Below are positions 7,915 to 15,641 of a DNA stretch of 64,000 nt, piece by piece (within the stretch, counting starts at the first letter, position 1; each line of letters starts with the position of its first letter). This stretch comes from Thermincola carboxydiphila (GTDB taxonomy: Bacteria > Bacillota > Thermincolia > Thermincolales > UBA2595). Below the pieces are notes generated by a model. That model made no database searches and was not told the origin of the DNA. It saw only the letters and a program-made list of their open reading frames with translations. The translations under genes and the position numbers were made by a program. The stretch covers positions 1-64,000 of the forward strand of contig JAENZJ010000017.1 in assembly GCA_016841325.1 (NCBI GenBank), read 5' to 3'.

Positions 7915-9057
7915 GTGACACCTGTATATATGGACTATAATGCAACAACACCCGTTGCTTCTGAGGTTGCCAGTGAAATGCTGCCTTATATTACCGAATA
8001 TTTTGGAAATCCCTCAAGCGGTCATATTTATGGAGCTAAAACCAAAGATGCCGTAATCAGGGGGAGGCAGCAGGTAGCTGATTTGTTAGGCTGTCTGCCT
8101 AAGGAAATTGTCTTTACCAGTGGTGGAAGTGAGGCCGACAATCTTGCCCTTAAGGGAATTGTGTATGCAAACAAAAACCCGAATGGGCACATTATTACCT
8201 CTCAAATTGAACATCCGGCCATTTTAAATACATGTAAAAGTTTAGAGCAACAAGGGTATCAGGTAACTTATCTTCCGGTTGACCATACAGGTACGATAAA
8301 TCCTGAGGATGTAAGAAAAGCGGTGACAAAGGACACTGTTCTGATAACAATAATGCACGCAAACAATGAAGTGGGTACCATTCAATCACTTTCCCAAATA
8401 GGGGAAATCGCCCGGGAGCAGAACATTTGTTTTCATACAGATGCAGCGCAGTCGGTTGGCAAAATTCCCACTAGGGTGGATGAGCTGAAGGTTGATTTGC
8501 TGACCCTGGCAGGACACAAGTTTTATGGGCCCAAAGGTATAGGGGCTCTCTACGTCCGTTCCGGAATAAATATTGAACCCCTTATTTGCGGAGCCAGCCA
8601 GGAGGGAGGATTGAGGGCGGGTACAGAAAACGTTGCCGGTATTGTGGGCTTGGGGAAGGCATGTCAACTGGCGGTTCAGGAAATGGAGCAGCGTGTAACG
8701 GAAATGACTGAGCTGGGCAGGTTGTTTTATCAGCTACTGGCAAAAGGGATTCCGGGAGTTGTTCTTAACGGGCATCCTGAAAATAAGCTGCCTAATACTT
8801 GGAATATAAGCTTTCAGGGTATAAATGCGGCAGAATTACTGGCAGTTGTTCCTGAAGTTGCTGCTTCAACAGGCTCAGCATGCCACCATGGGTCCCAAAC
8901 TCTGTCCCCTGTTTTGGCAGCTATGGGTATTGAGAAAGAAAGGGGAATGAGTTCCATCAGGTTTTCGTTGGGATGTGAAACTAATCGTGAACAGGTTCTG
9001 CACGCTGCTGAAATAATTATTGCAAGAGTCAAAAATATTTTAGGGAAGGAGGGATAA
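7915..9057 (+). CDS. NifS-like cysteine desulfurase / possible selenocysteine lyase
   Basis: A 380-residue PLP enzyme of the class-V aminotransferase fold. The PLP lysine is K202 in AGHKFYGPKG and the nucleophile C323 lies in STGSACHHGS. Such enzymes take S from cysteine or Se from selenocysteine as a bound persulfide or perselenide. The GTG at 7915 has AGGAGG 7 nt upstream; a TTG one codon earlier is too close. Lying between selD and a selenoprotein DsrE, it probably feeds Se (or S) to them rather than serving general Fe-S assembly; no iscU is nearby. Substrate choice is inference. Confidence 0.88.
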   Translation: MTPVYMDYNATTPVASEVASEMLPYITEYFGNPSSGHIYGAKTKDAVIRGRQQVADLLGCLPKEIVFTSGGSEADNLALKGIVYANKNPNGHIITSQIEHPAILNTCKSLEQQGYQVTYLPVDHTGTINPEDVRKAVTKDTVLITIMHANNEVGTIQSLSQIGEIAREQNICFHTDAAQSVGKIPTRVDELKVDLLTLAGHKFYGPKGIGALYVRSGINIEPLICGASQEGGLRAGTENVAGIVGLGKACQLAVQEMEQRVTEMTELGRLFYQLLAKGIPGVVLNGHPENKLPNTWNISFQGINAAELLAVVPEVAASTGSACHHGSQTLSPVLAAMGIEKERGMSSIRFSLGCETNREQVLHAAEIIIARVKNILGKEG

Positions 9058-9058
9058 T

Positions 9059-9409
9059 ATGAAGTATCTCTTTATAGTCAATGACGCTCCTTACGGAACA
9101 GAAAAGGCCTACAATGCCCTCAGGCTGGCCATGGTGATGCAAAAAGAAGTTGCCGCCGATATCAGGGTTTTTCTTATGGCTGATGCTGTTGCCAATGCTG
9201 TAACAGGCCAGAATACGCCACAGGGTTTTTATAATGTTGAGCGTATGCTTAAGGGAATCCTGACTAAAGGCGGAAAAGTCAAGTTATGAGGCACATGTAT
9301 GGACGCTCGGGGACTGAGCGAAGTACATATGATTGAAGGAACTGAAAGAAGCAATATGATAGAATTGGCCAACTGGATGGAAGAGGCTGACAAAGTGTTG
9401 ACATTTTAG
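9059..9409 (+). CDS. DsrE-family selenoprotein (Sec77)
   Basis: A 116-residue protein of the DsrE/YchN sulfur-relay fold. A TGA at 9287-9289 appears to stop it at 76 residues, but the frame continues for 39 codons to TAG at 9407, giving KL-U-GTCMDARGL and a C-terminal helix that ends ADKVLTF. In ordinary family members this spot is CGTCMDARG with a conserved Cys, so U77 replaces the active-site cysteine. A SECIS-type hairpin follows the UGA. It starts one base after the NifS-like gene ends, so the two are translationally close. A likely role is to carry selenium or sulfur as a perselenide; DsrE-like selenoproteins have, as I recall, been reported from sequence surveys. Confidence 0.9.
9295..9328 (+). 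promoter_or_regulatory. bacterial SECIS hairpin of the DsrE gene
   Basis: An inner stem CGCTC/GAGCG (9304-9308 with 9316-9320) carries the loop GGGGACT, and an outer stem ATGTA/TACAT (9295-9299 with 9324-9328) extends it. The loop starts 20 nt after the UGA and opens with G's. Confidence 0.82.
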
Positions 9410-9438
9410 CCATGATTATTGACCAAACATCTGTTTTT

Positions 9439-9463
9439 TACCGGAGGCTACAGGCCTCCGGTA
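9439..9463 (+). terminator. intergenic hairpin, possible attenuator
   Basis: TACCGGAGGC, loop TACAG, GCCTCCGGTA: a perfect 10-bp stem followed by AATTTTAAGG. It could be a weak terminator between the dsrE selenoprotein gene and the flavoprotein gene, or an mRNA-stability element. Confidence 0.65.
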
Positions 9464-9484
9464 AATTTTAAGGAGGCAGGAAGT

Positions 9485-10864
9485 ATGGCATACAAAACTG
9501 TCATCCTGGGTGGAGGCCCGGGAGGGTATGTGGCGGCCATCAGGGCTGCACAGCTGGGGGCAAAGGTCCTGGTGGTAGAAAAAGACCGGTTGGGAGGAAC
9601 ATGTCTTAACAGGGGCTGTATACCTACCAAGGCGCTGGTTTCCGGGACTGAACTACTCCGGGCCCTCAACAGGGGGGCGGAATTTGGAATTAATGCCGAT
9701 AACCTGGTGACAGATTTTTCGCGTTTTATGGGGCGCAAGGACGAGGTTGTGCAGAGACTCGTTACCGGTATCAACTATCTGCTTAAAAAGAACAAGGTTG
9801 GGATAGTCAAAGGCACCGGAAAGCTGTTGTCCCCAAACACTGTCCATATTGCCAAAGAGGATGGCAGCAGTGAACAGGTAAAGGCTGAAAACATAATAAT
9901 AGCGACCGGTTCCAGACCGGCTGTCAATCCCTCCTGGGGTTATGACGGGACAACTGTCTTAACCAGTGATGAAATCCTCAACCTGACGGAACAGCCAAAG
10001 AGTCTGCTCATAATCGGCGGAGGAGTCATTGGGTGTGAATTTGCCTGTATTTTTGCCCAACTCGGTACTGAAGTTACCATTGTGGAAATCATGCCTTCAA
10101 TACTGGGTACAATCGATAAGGAAGCGGCCAGGTTAATGCAGACTCTGTTTAAAAAACAGGGAATCAGTCTAAAAACCGGAACCGGAATCCGAAAAGTAAT
10201 CAAAGGTCAGGAAGGCTTAACGGTGACCCTGGAAACCGGGGAGGAAATTAGGGCTGAGAAAATGCTTGTTTCCGTTGGCAGGGCTTTTAATACCGAGGGG
10301 ATAGGTTTGGATACCATTGGTGTGGAGACCGGCCCCAGGGGCGAAATACCTGTTAATTCCCGAATGCAGACCGGTACCGGGAATATCTATGCCATTGGTG
10401 ATGTGACCAATAAAATTCAGCTTGCCCACGTAGCCTCGGCCCAGGGTATAATTGCAGCGGAAAATATTATGGGTAAGGACACTGAAATGGACTATACGGT
10501 GGTGCCCAACTGTATTTTTACTTATCCGGAAGTAGCTTTAGTAGGGATAACCGGCCAAATGGCCACAGAACAGGGAATTACCGTAAAACAAGGCAAATTT
10601 CCTTTTATGGCTTCCGGCAGGGCATTGGCCGCCGGACAGGCAGAAGGATTTGTGAAGATCATCACAGACCCGGTAACTGATAAAATACTAGGGGTTACTA
10701 TTGTCGGATCACATGCCTCAGACCTGATAGCTGAAGCAGCCCTGGCTATGAAACTGGGGGCAACTGCCCAACAACTGGCCGGCACAATCCATGCCCATCC
10801 TACTTTGGCAGAAGCGGTAATGGAAGCAGCCGAGGCTGTCCATGGAATAAGCATTCATATTTAG
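9485..10864 (+). CDS. dihydrolipoyl dehydrogenase-like flavoprotein disulfide reductase
   Basis: A 459-residue pyridine-nucleotide disulfide oxidoreductase. The N-terminal FAD motif is GGGPGGYVAA, the redox pair is C-x4-C in GGTCLNRGCIPTK, the NAD(P) motif is GGGVIGCEFA, and the C-terminal dimer domain carries the catalytic His-Glu region (HAHPTLAEAVMEA). The ATG at 9485 follows AAGGAGG. There are no pyruvate-dehydrogenase or glycine-cleavage genes beside it. Its place between a selenoprotein DsrE and a membrane selenoprotein hints that it reduces a disulfide or selenenyl-sulfide partner rather than serving a 2-oxoacid complex; this is inference. Confidence 0.9.
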   Translation: MAYKTVILGGGPGGYVAAIRAAQLGAKVLVVEKDRLGGTCLNRGCIPTKALVSGTELLRALNRGAEFGINADNLVTDFSRFMGRKDEVVQRLVTGINYLLKKNKVGIVKGTGKLLSPNTVHIAKEDGSSEQVKAENIIIATGSRPAVNPSWGYDGTTVLTSDEILNLTEQPKSLLIIGGGVIGCEFACIFAQLGTEVTIVEIMPSILGTIDKEAARLMQTLFKKQGISLKTGTGIRKVIKGQEGLTVTLETGEEIRAEKMLVSVGRAFNTEGIGLDTIGVETGPRGEIPVNSRMQTGTGNIYAIGDVTNKIQLAHVASAQGIIAAENIMGKDTEMDYTVVPNCIFTYPEVALVGITGQMATEQGITVKQGKFPFMASGRALAAGQAEGFVKIITDPVTDKILGVTIVGSHASDLIAEAALAMKLGATAQQLAGTIHAHPTLAEAVMEAAEAVHGISIHI

Positions 10865-10880
10865 GTATGCTATTTCATCA

Positions 10881-10914
10881 TAACTAATATGATAATTATG
10901 CATTTCAATTATAT
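10881..10914. promoter_or_regulatory. putative LysR operator, copy 2 (upstream of membrane selenoprotein)
   Basis: This sequence matches 6724-6757 at 30 of 34 positions, including the unbroken core ATTATGCATTTC. It lies 88 bp upstream of the ATG at 11002, a usual distance for a LysR activator site, and marks the start of a second transcription unit. Confidence 0.7.
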
Positions 10915-11001
10915 GTAGGGTTATGGTAAGATAGGACCAACTCATAAATGCAGGACTGTAACTACTACCTGCTTAAATACTACAGGAAGGAGAAAGACAC
11001 C

Positions 11002-12126
11002 ATGAAGTTTAACCCATTTAAGTTTCAGGTACCTCTGGCTGCAGGAGGGATCTCATTGATGGCCTTTAATTATCTGCAGTATGCCGTGCCACATGGGGAG
11101 GGCTTAATCAGACTGTCAGATATGCAGTGGGAGAAACTCAGTACGGTTCAAAATTTCTTATATCTTTTTTTGACGGCAATCATGTTGCTTTTTACTGTCA
11201 TCAGCCTGGTTTCCACTGTTATCCTGTTAAAAAGCCTAATAATATGGCTTATTAACAGGGAGGAATATTCCGCATTCATGAACGGGCCCCCGACAATGAG
11301 TATCGGTATTTTTGTCCCCATTGCCTCCATGTCCATGATAGCAAATGTGGTCCTGGCCCCCCTGGCGTTTTTTGTTCCTGAAATATCATCAAATATACAA
11401 TCCTTAATGCTTCCTGGATTGATTTTCTTTGGCTGCCTCTGGTTGATTCTTTTTGCCCTTGAATTCAAGTTTCTAAAAAATTGGCTTACCCGGCCTCTTG
11501 ACGGGACCAAATTAAACTTTGTGTGGCTGCTTGATGTCTTCGCCTTTGGTCTGGTTAACCTGACCGGTACAGGAATAGCATCCATGGCTGCCGGTAAAGA
11601 AGTTTCATCAATAGCTGCCTTTGCATCATTGCTGGCTTTGGGTGTTGGTCTGTTTTTACTGGTTACCAAACTTGGCTACCTGGTTTACCTACAGCTGAAA
11701 TCTGTCAGCCTGCCGCAGGACGCAGTACTTCCCAGCTATTTTATCATGATCCCCATTATCTGTTTGTTTGGTATAAGTCTTCTGAGACTGACCCAGTATT
11801 TACAGATACACTTTAGCTTTAATACAGAAGTGATTTCCTTCCTTTTAATCAATTTTTCATATGTTTGTGCTATTGGCTGGGGTATCTTCAGTGTTTATTT
11901 ACTCAGCAGTTACTTCAGGAAATACTTCTACAGGAGTGAATTTTCCGCAACCCAGTGGGCTATGGTCTGAGCTTTTGTTGGCTCCCAAGTTTTGGGGGTT
12001 TATGTCTACGCAAATTATTTTCCCAATGCAGTTCTTTCCACAGTAAATTATATCAGCGTAATCCTTGCATCTGTCATGTATGCTGTTGTTTTTGGCAAGT
12101 TTTATCAGGCTCATAAGACTAAATAA
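11002..12126 (+). CDS. ten-helix membrane selenoprotein (Sec323), TsoY-like
   Basis: The frame opens at an ATG behind AGGAAGGAG and meets TGA at 11968-11970. Without a break it continues 51 sense codons to TAA at 12124, adding two more hydrophobic helices. Read as Sec, the protein is 374 residues with about ten membrane helices; U323 sits in WAMV-U-AFVGSQ at the start of helix 9. A SECIS-type hairpin follows. The ten-helix plan recalls TehA/SLAC1-type channels, and I recall a family named 'TsoY family (seleno)protein' that fits, but cannot check either. It heads an operon with an HdrE-like and an HdrD-like gene, so a role in membrane redox chemistry or transport of a sulfur/selenium species is plausible. 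Confidence 0.88.
11982..11998 (+). promoter_or_regulatory. bacterial SECIS hairpin of the membrane selenoprotein gene
   Basis: CTCCCAA-GTT-TTGGGGG: a 7-bp stem with one U-G pair. The loop opens with G and starts 19 nt after the UGA at 11968-11970, matching the spacing of the other two SECIS hairpins in this locus. Confidence 0.8.
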
Positions 12127-12171
12127 ATAAGAGAAAAGGCTCCAATATATATAATTGAATGGGGTGGTTGC

Positions 12172-12957
12172 ATGGACTCAGGTGTAGTGCTCTACTACAA
12201 ACCATGGATAATATTCTGGGTAATTCAGACATCAGGAATACTACTATTCATAGTAGGCATGGTCAGTAAATTTTCCTTTTATTTTAGCGGAAAAGGCAGG
12301 TTATTATATAAACAGCCTGACTACAAAGCAATGTTAGCCGCTCTCTTCCGGGAAGTATTGTTCCAAAAACATATCATCCAGAGAAGCCTGTTGCGCTGGT
12401 CTGTTCATATGCTGATCTTTTGGGGGTTTATGGGGCTAATTTCCCTTTCGGCAATAGCGGTGGCTCTGGAGACCATTATCCCGGAAGGTTCCGTAGTCAG
12501 CCAGTATATGCTCCGCGGCCAGGGCCACAATTATTATAAGCTGGCCGGAGACCTTTTCGGATTCATGCTGTTGGCAGGAGTAACGGCTGCCTTCCTCAGG
12601 AGGTTTATTTTCCGGGCAGACCAACTGCATACCGACTCCTCAGATACGACAACCCTGGTTTTTCTGTTATTACTGGTTGTTACCGGCTTCCTTCTGGAAG
12701 CTGTCAGGATAGGGATGTCAGGACCGGCGCCGGGACTGCAGTATTCATTTATCGGATACCGGCTGTCTCAGCTTACGTTATTACAGGGAGAGTGGGCTCG
12801 CACTGCCGCATCTGTGCTGTGGACCCTGCATGCCTTACTTACAGCCGCCCTGCTGGCTTATTTTCCCCACAGCAAGTTTATGCATGTCTTCAGCAGTCCG
12901 GCAGAGATTATATTGAATGCTTCCGAAGAACGGGTAAGGGGTGATCTCTACGTATGA
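12172..12957 (+). CDS. HdrE/NarI-like membrane cytochrome subunit
   Basis: A 261-residue membrane protein with about six hydrophobic helices. Histidines in or near helices (RWSVHMLIFWG, WTLHALLTAAL, FPHSKFMHVF) fit haem b ligation as in the NarI/DsrM/HdrE family, which pass electrons between quinones and a cytoplasmic partner. The ATG follows GGGGTGG. Its end overlaps the start of the HdrD-like gene by four bases (ATGA), so the two subunits are translationally coupled and probably form one complex. The partner membrane selenoprotein is just upstream. Confidence 0.82.
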   Translation: MDSGVVLYYKPWIIFWVIQTSGILLFIVGMVSKFSFYFSGKGRLLYKQPDYKAMLAALFREVLFQKHIIQRSLLRWSVHMLIFWGFMGLISLSAIAVALETIIPEGSVVSQYMLRGQGHNYYKLAGDLFGFMLLAGVTAAFLRRFIFRADQLHTDSSDTTTLVFLLLLVVTGFLLEAVRIGMSGPAPGLQYSFIGYRLSQLTLLQGEWARTAASVLWTLHALLTAALLAYFPHSKFMHVFSSPAEIILNASEERVRGDLYV

Positions 12958-14204
12958 AAAAGAATAATAATCAGATCCCTTTGGAAAAATTAAGCCCCCG
13001 CAGGCTAATGTGCCTGGATGCCTGTACCAGGTGCGGGGAATGTAAGAACTGGTGCCCGGTATACAGCCTCACAGAAAATGAAAAGGTTACCCCAAGGACT
13101 AAAATCAAGAATTTCAAGTCGGTGTTAAAGGCTCAGAACGGGTTTCTGGGGATGTTCAAGTCCGGGATCGACCCGGATACCCTGGCAGACTTTCTGACAG
13201 GGCTGTATGAGTGTTCCTGCTGCAACCAGTGTCATTTTGTCTGTCCGTCAAGAATCGATACTGTTGAGTTATGGGAAGATGTCCGGGAAGCCATATACAG
13301 GTCAGGATTGGGTCCGATGCCTGAACAGAGGACCTTCTGTGAAAATCTGGTCAAATACGGCAATCCCTTCAAAAAAGACCAGTCAGCCCGGACTGACTGG
13401 ATAGAGACAGGCCTTCAGGATGGAACACTGCTGTACAGACCTGAACTGATTACCGAAAACAAGGCTTCGGTCCTGTTGTTTATCGGGTGTACGGCGACTT
13501 TTGACGAAAAGGTAAGCCGCATCGCCAAACACACAGTCAATATCCTGAGCCGGGCGGGAGTTGAGTTCGGGGTTCTGGGAACAGAAGAAAACTGCTGTTA
13601 TGGCAAACTGCGCCGCATGGGGGACCCGTCTTTTAAGCAGCTGGCCGGGCAAAATATCGAAAAACTGAACAGCTTGGGATTTGATACCCTGGTTTCTGCA
13701 TGTGCCGGGTGTTTCAAAACACTCAACGCTGATTATCCCAAAGTTGGACAGCAAAAATATAAGATTTACCACCTTTCCGAGTACCTTGATATTCTGATTC
13801 AGCAGGGAAAGATAAAATTTGAGGTGCCTGTTGAAGGGAAAATTACTTACCATGACCCCTGCTTGCTGGGCAGGCACAACAACATCTATGAAGCCCCGCG
13901 CAGGGTGATTGCAGCAATTCCCGGTCTGGAACTGATTGAAATGGAAAGGACCAGGCAGTTCTCCAGGTGCTGTGGTGTCGGCGGAGGTTTGAAGATTGCC
14001 AACCATGATCTACAGGAAGCGGCATCTGTCCGCCGTATCAGGGACGCTGAGGAAACAGGGGCTGAGTTCCTTACCACTCCATGCCCAACCTGTTTTTCCG
14101 GATTGTCAGGTGGCGCCTTGAAGGCGGAATCTCACCTCAAGGTGGTTCATATGGCTGAATTGGCGGCCAGGTCAATGGGAATTGGACCTGCTGTGAAAGG
14201 CTAA
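12954..14204 (+). CDS. HdrD/GlpC-like iron-sulfur protein with two CCG domains
   Basis: A 416-residue cytoplasmic electron-transfer protein. Two 4Fe-4S motifs of the C-xx-C-xx-C-xxx-CP form are visible: C24/C27/C30/C34 and the CSCCNQCHFVCP segment. Two cysteine-rich CCG domains follow: one with NCCYGKLRRMG and CAGC, the other with HDPCLLGR, RCCGVGGG and CPTC. In HdrB/HdrD such domains hold the noncubane clusters that reduce heterodisulfides. Coupled to the HdrE-like gene, it should form a membrane-bound thiol/disulfide oxidoreductase. The true substrate is unknown; a selenenyl-sulfide or persulfide is an attractive guess given the neighbours. Confidence 0.9.
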   Translation: MKKNNNQIPLEKLSPRRLMCLDACTRCGECKNWCPVYSLTENEKVTPRTKIKNFKSVLKAQNGFLGMFKSGIDPDTLADFLTGLYECSCCNQCHFVCPSRIDTVELWEDVREAIYRSGLGPMPEQRTFCENLVKYGNPFKKDQSARTDWIETGLQDGTLLYRPELITENKASVLLFIGCTATFDEKVSRIAKHTVNILSRAGVEFGVLGTEENCCYGKLRRMGDPSFKQLAGQNIEKLNSLGFDTLVSACAGCFKTLNADYPKVGQQKYKIYHLSEYLDILIQQGKIKFEVPVEGKITYHDPCLLGRHNNIYEAPRRVIAAIPGLELIEMERTRQFSRCCGVGGGLKIANHDLQEAASVRRIRDAEETGAEFLTTPCPTCFSGLSGGALKAESHLKVVHMAELAARSMGIGPAVKG

Positions 14205-14357
14205 AATTCGAAAAAACTTCCCACATATCTACAATCATTTCGCCCTTAAAATAGAGGGATTTCCCCTGAATATAACGAAAAAAAAGTAAGCTCCAAACTG
14301 GTTTCAGAACATTCTAAAAAATAATTGATTAATAGTAAAGGGGATTCCGGAAAAAAA

Positions 14358-15452
14358 GTGAAAAGTGATGTGTTTCCAGGGTATGATATAAGGAAGACTA
14401 TAGTTTTAGCTTTTTCTTTGATGCTCGCTTCTGTTTTGAGTATCGTAATTATAATTGGATTTAAAATATATCGAAACGGTGGTATATCAACAGCAGTTTT
14501 ACAGGAACGGTCCGGATATATCTGGGTGTCAATCCTGCCGGCGATTCTCCTGACGGGTATTGTCATCACTTCAGGGATCATTTTCAGGTACCTGTACAGT
14601 ATCCGGAAGCGCATTGGCAGGATTATTGAGAGCCTTGATGAGGCAGCAGCAGGGAAGTTCACCACTGTTATTGCTGATGAAGGGACAGACGAAATTGCCC
14701 GGCTAGCTGTTTCTATCAATGATATGGTCGGGAAAATCCGTGCATACCATGAAGATGACAAACGGATGCTGGCAAATCACTTTATGTATGAAAAACTTAC
14801 TGCCATCGGAGAAACTGCGGCAGGCGCCGCCCACGAAATCCGCAATCCGCTTACAAGCATCAAGGGATTCACATATCTTCTTCAGGACAAATTCAAACCC
14901 GGGGAACAGGAATGGGAATATGCCCAGATAATTAACAGAGAGGTCCAGCATATCGAGGAAATCATTAACCAGTTCCTGCTGATGGCGGTACCGACATTCC
15001 CGGTCATGAAACAGAGCAGCCTCCATAAACTTATCGACCGGCTGCTGCCGGATATTGCTATGGATGCAGTTGATAACGGGGTTTTAATAGAAACTGAATT
15101 TTCCGGTGACATACCTGATGTTTATATTGACCGCCAGCAGATTAGGCAGTTGGTGGGCAATTTATGCAAAAATTCAATTCAGGCCATGCCGGACGGGGGG
15201 ATATTAAAAATCCAGACTGAGTATTCAGGTGATGAAAACATGGTTACCCTGATCATAAGGGATAATGGGATCGGAATTTCCCCTGAGGTCCTCGACCGGA
15301 TTGCAGATCCATTTTTTACCACCAGAGATGAAGCAGCCGGGCTGGGACTCACTGTATGTTACCGAATAGTTCAGAATCACAACGGCATTATGCAGGTTAA
15401 CTCGACTGAAGGTGTCGGCACAACCTGTATAGTAAAATTACCTGTCCGGTAG
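14358..15452 (+). CDS. membrane sensor histidine kinase
   Basis: An approximately 364-residue kinase: two membrane helices with a short outside loop, a HAMP linker, a HisKA dimer domain with the phospho-acceptor His in GAAHEIRNPLTSIKG (about residue 159), and an HATPase domain with the N box NLCKNSIQAM, DNGIGI and GLGLTVCYRIVQ. No response regulator is next to it, so it is an orphan kinase and resembles the NtrB/KinB/sporulation-kinase type. The start is uncertain: GTG at 14358 has AAAGGGGA 13 nt upstream; a TTG 11 codons earlier (14325) has no clear ribosome site. Between 14205 and 14357 I see no gene. Confidence 0.85.
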   Translation: MKSDVFPGYDIRKTIVLAFSLMLASVLSIVIIIGFKIYRNGGISTAVLQERSGYIWVSILPAILLTGIVITSGIIFRYLYSIRKRIGRIIESLDEAAAGKFTTVIADEGTDEIARLAVSINDMVGKIRAYHEDDKRMLANHFMYEKLTAIGETAAGAAHEIRNPLTSIKGFTYLLQDKFKPGEQEWEYAQIINREVQHIEEIINQFLLMAVPTFPVMKQSSLHKLIDRLLPDIAMDAVDNGVLIETEFSGDIPDVYIDRQQIRQLVGNLCKNSIQAMPDGGILKIQTEYSGDENMVTLIIRDNGIGISPEVLDRIADPFFTTRDEAAGLGLTVCYRIVQNHNGIMQVNSTEGVGTTCIVKLPVR

Positions 15453-15590
15453 ACGAGTCCTGAAGAAAAAACTTTTTGTGGGGTGGCAGATTTATTCTAA
15501 AACGACGGCAGCCGTCGTGGAGGAATAAGTCTGTCACTCCTGTGTTTTCCGGTAAAAAAGGGCTCTGCAATTACTGACTGCCGGATTATA

Positions 15591-15598
15591 CATGATAA
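15591..15598 (+). promoter_or_regulatory. possible forespore-type -10 element upstream of ku
   Basis: CATGATAA resembles the -10 of sigma-F/sigma-G promoters (CATnnTA). The upstream match near 15567-15571 (GCAAT) is weak. I list it because ku-ligD is forespore-expressed in B. subtilis; the sequence match alone is slim. Confidence 0.25.
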
Positions 15599-15641
15599 AC
15601 AGTACCGGGGTGATAATAATAGAAAGTGAGGTGGTGCTTAT

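Noticed and set aside
9286-9410. Frameshift or pseudogene in the DsrE gene
   Set aside because: The frame is the same on both sides of the TGA, the C-terminal part is conserved in type, and a SECIS hairpin is present.
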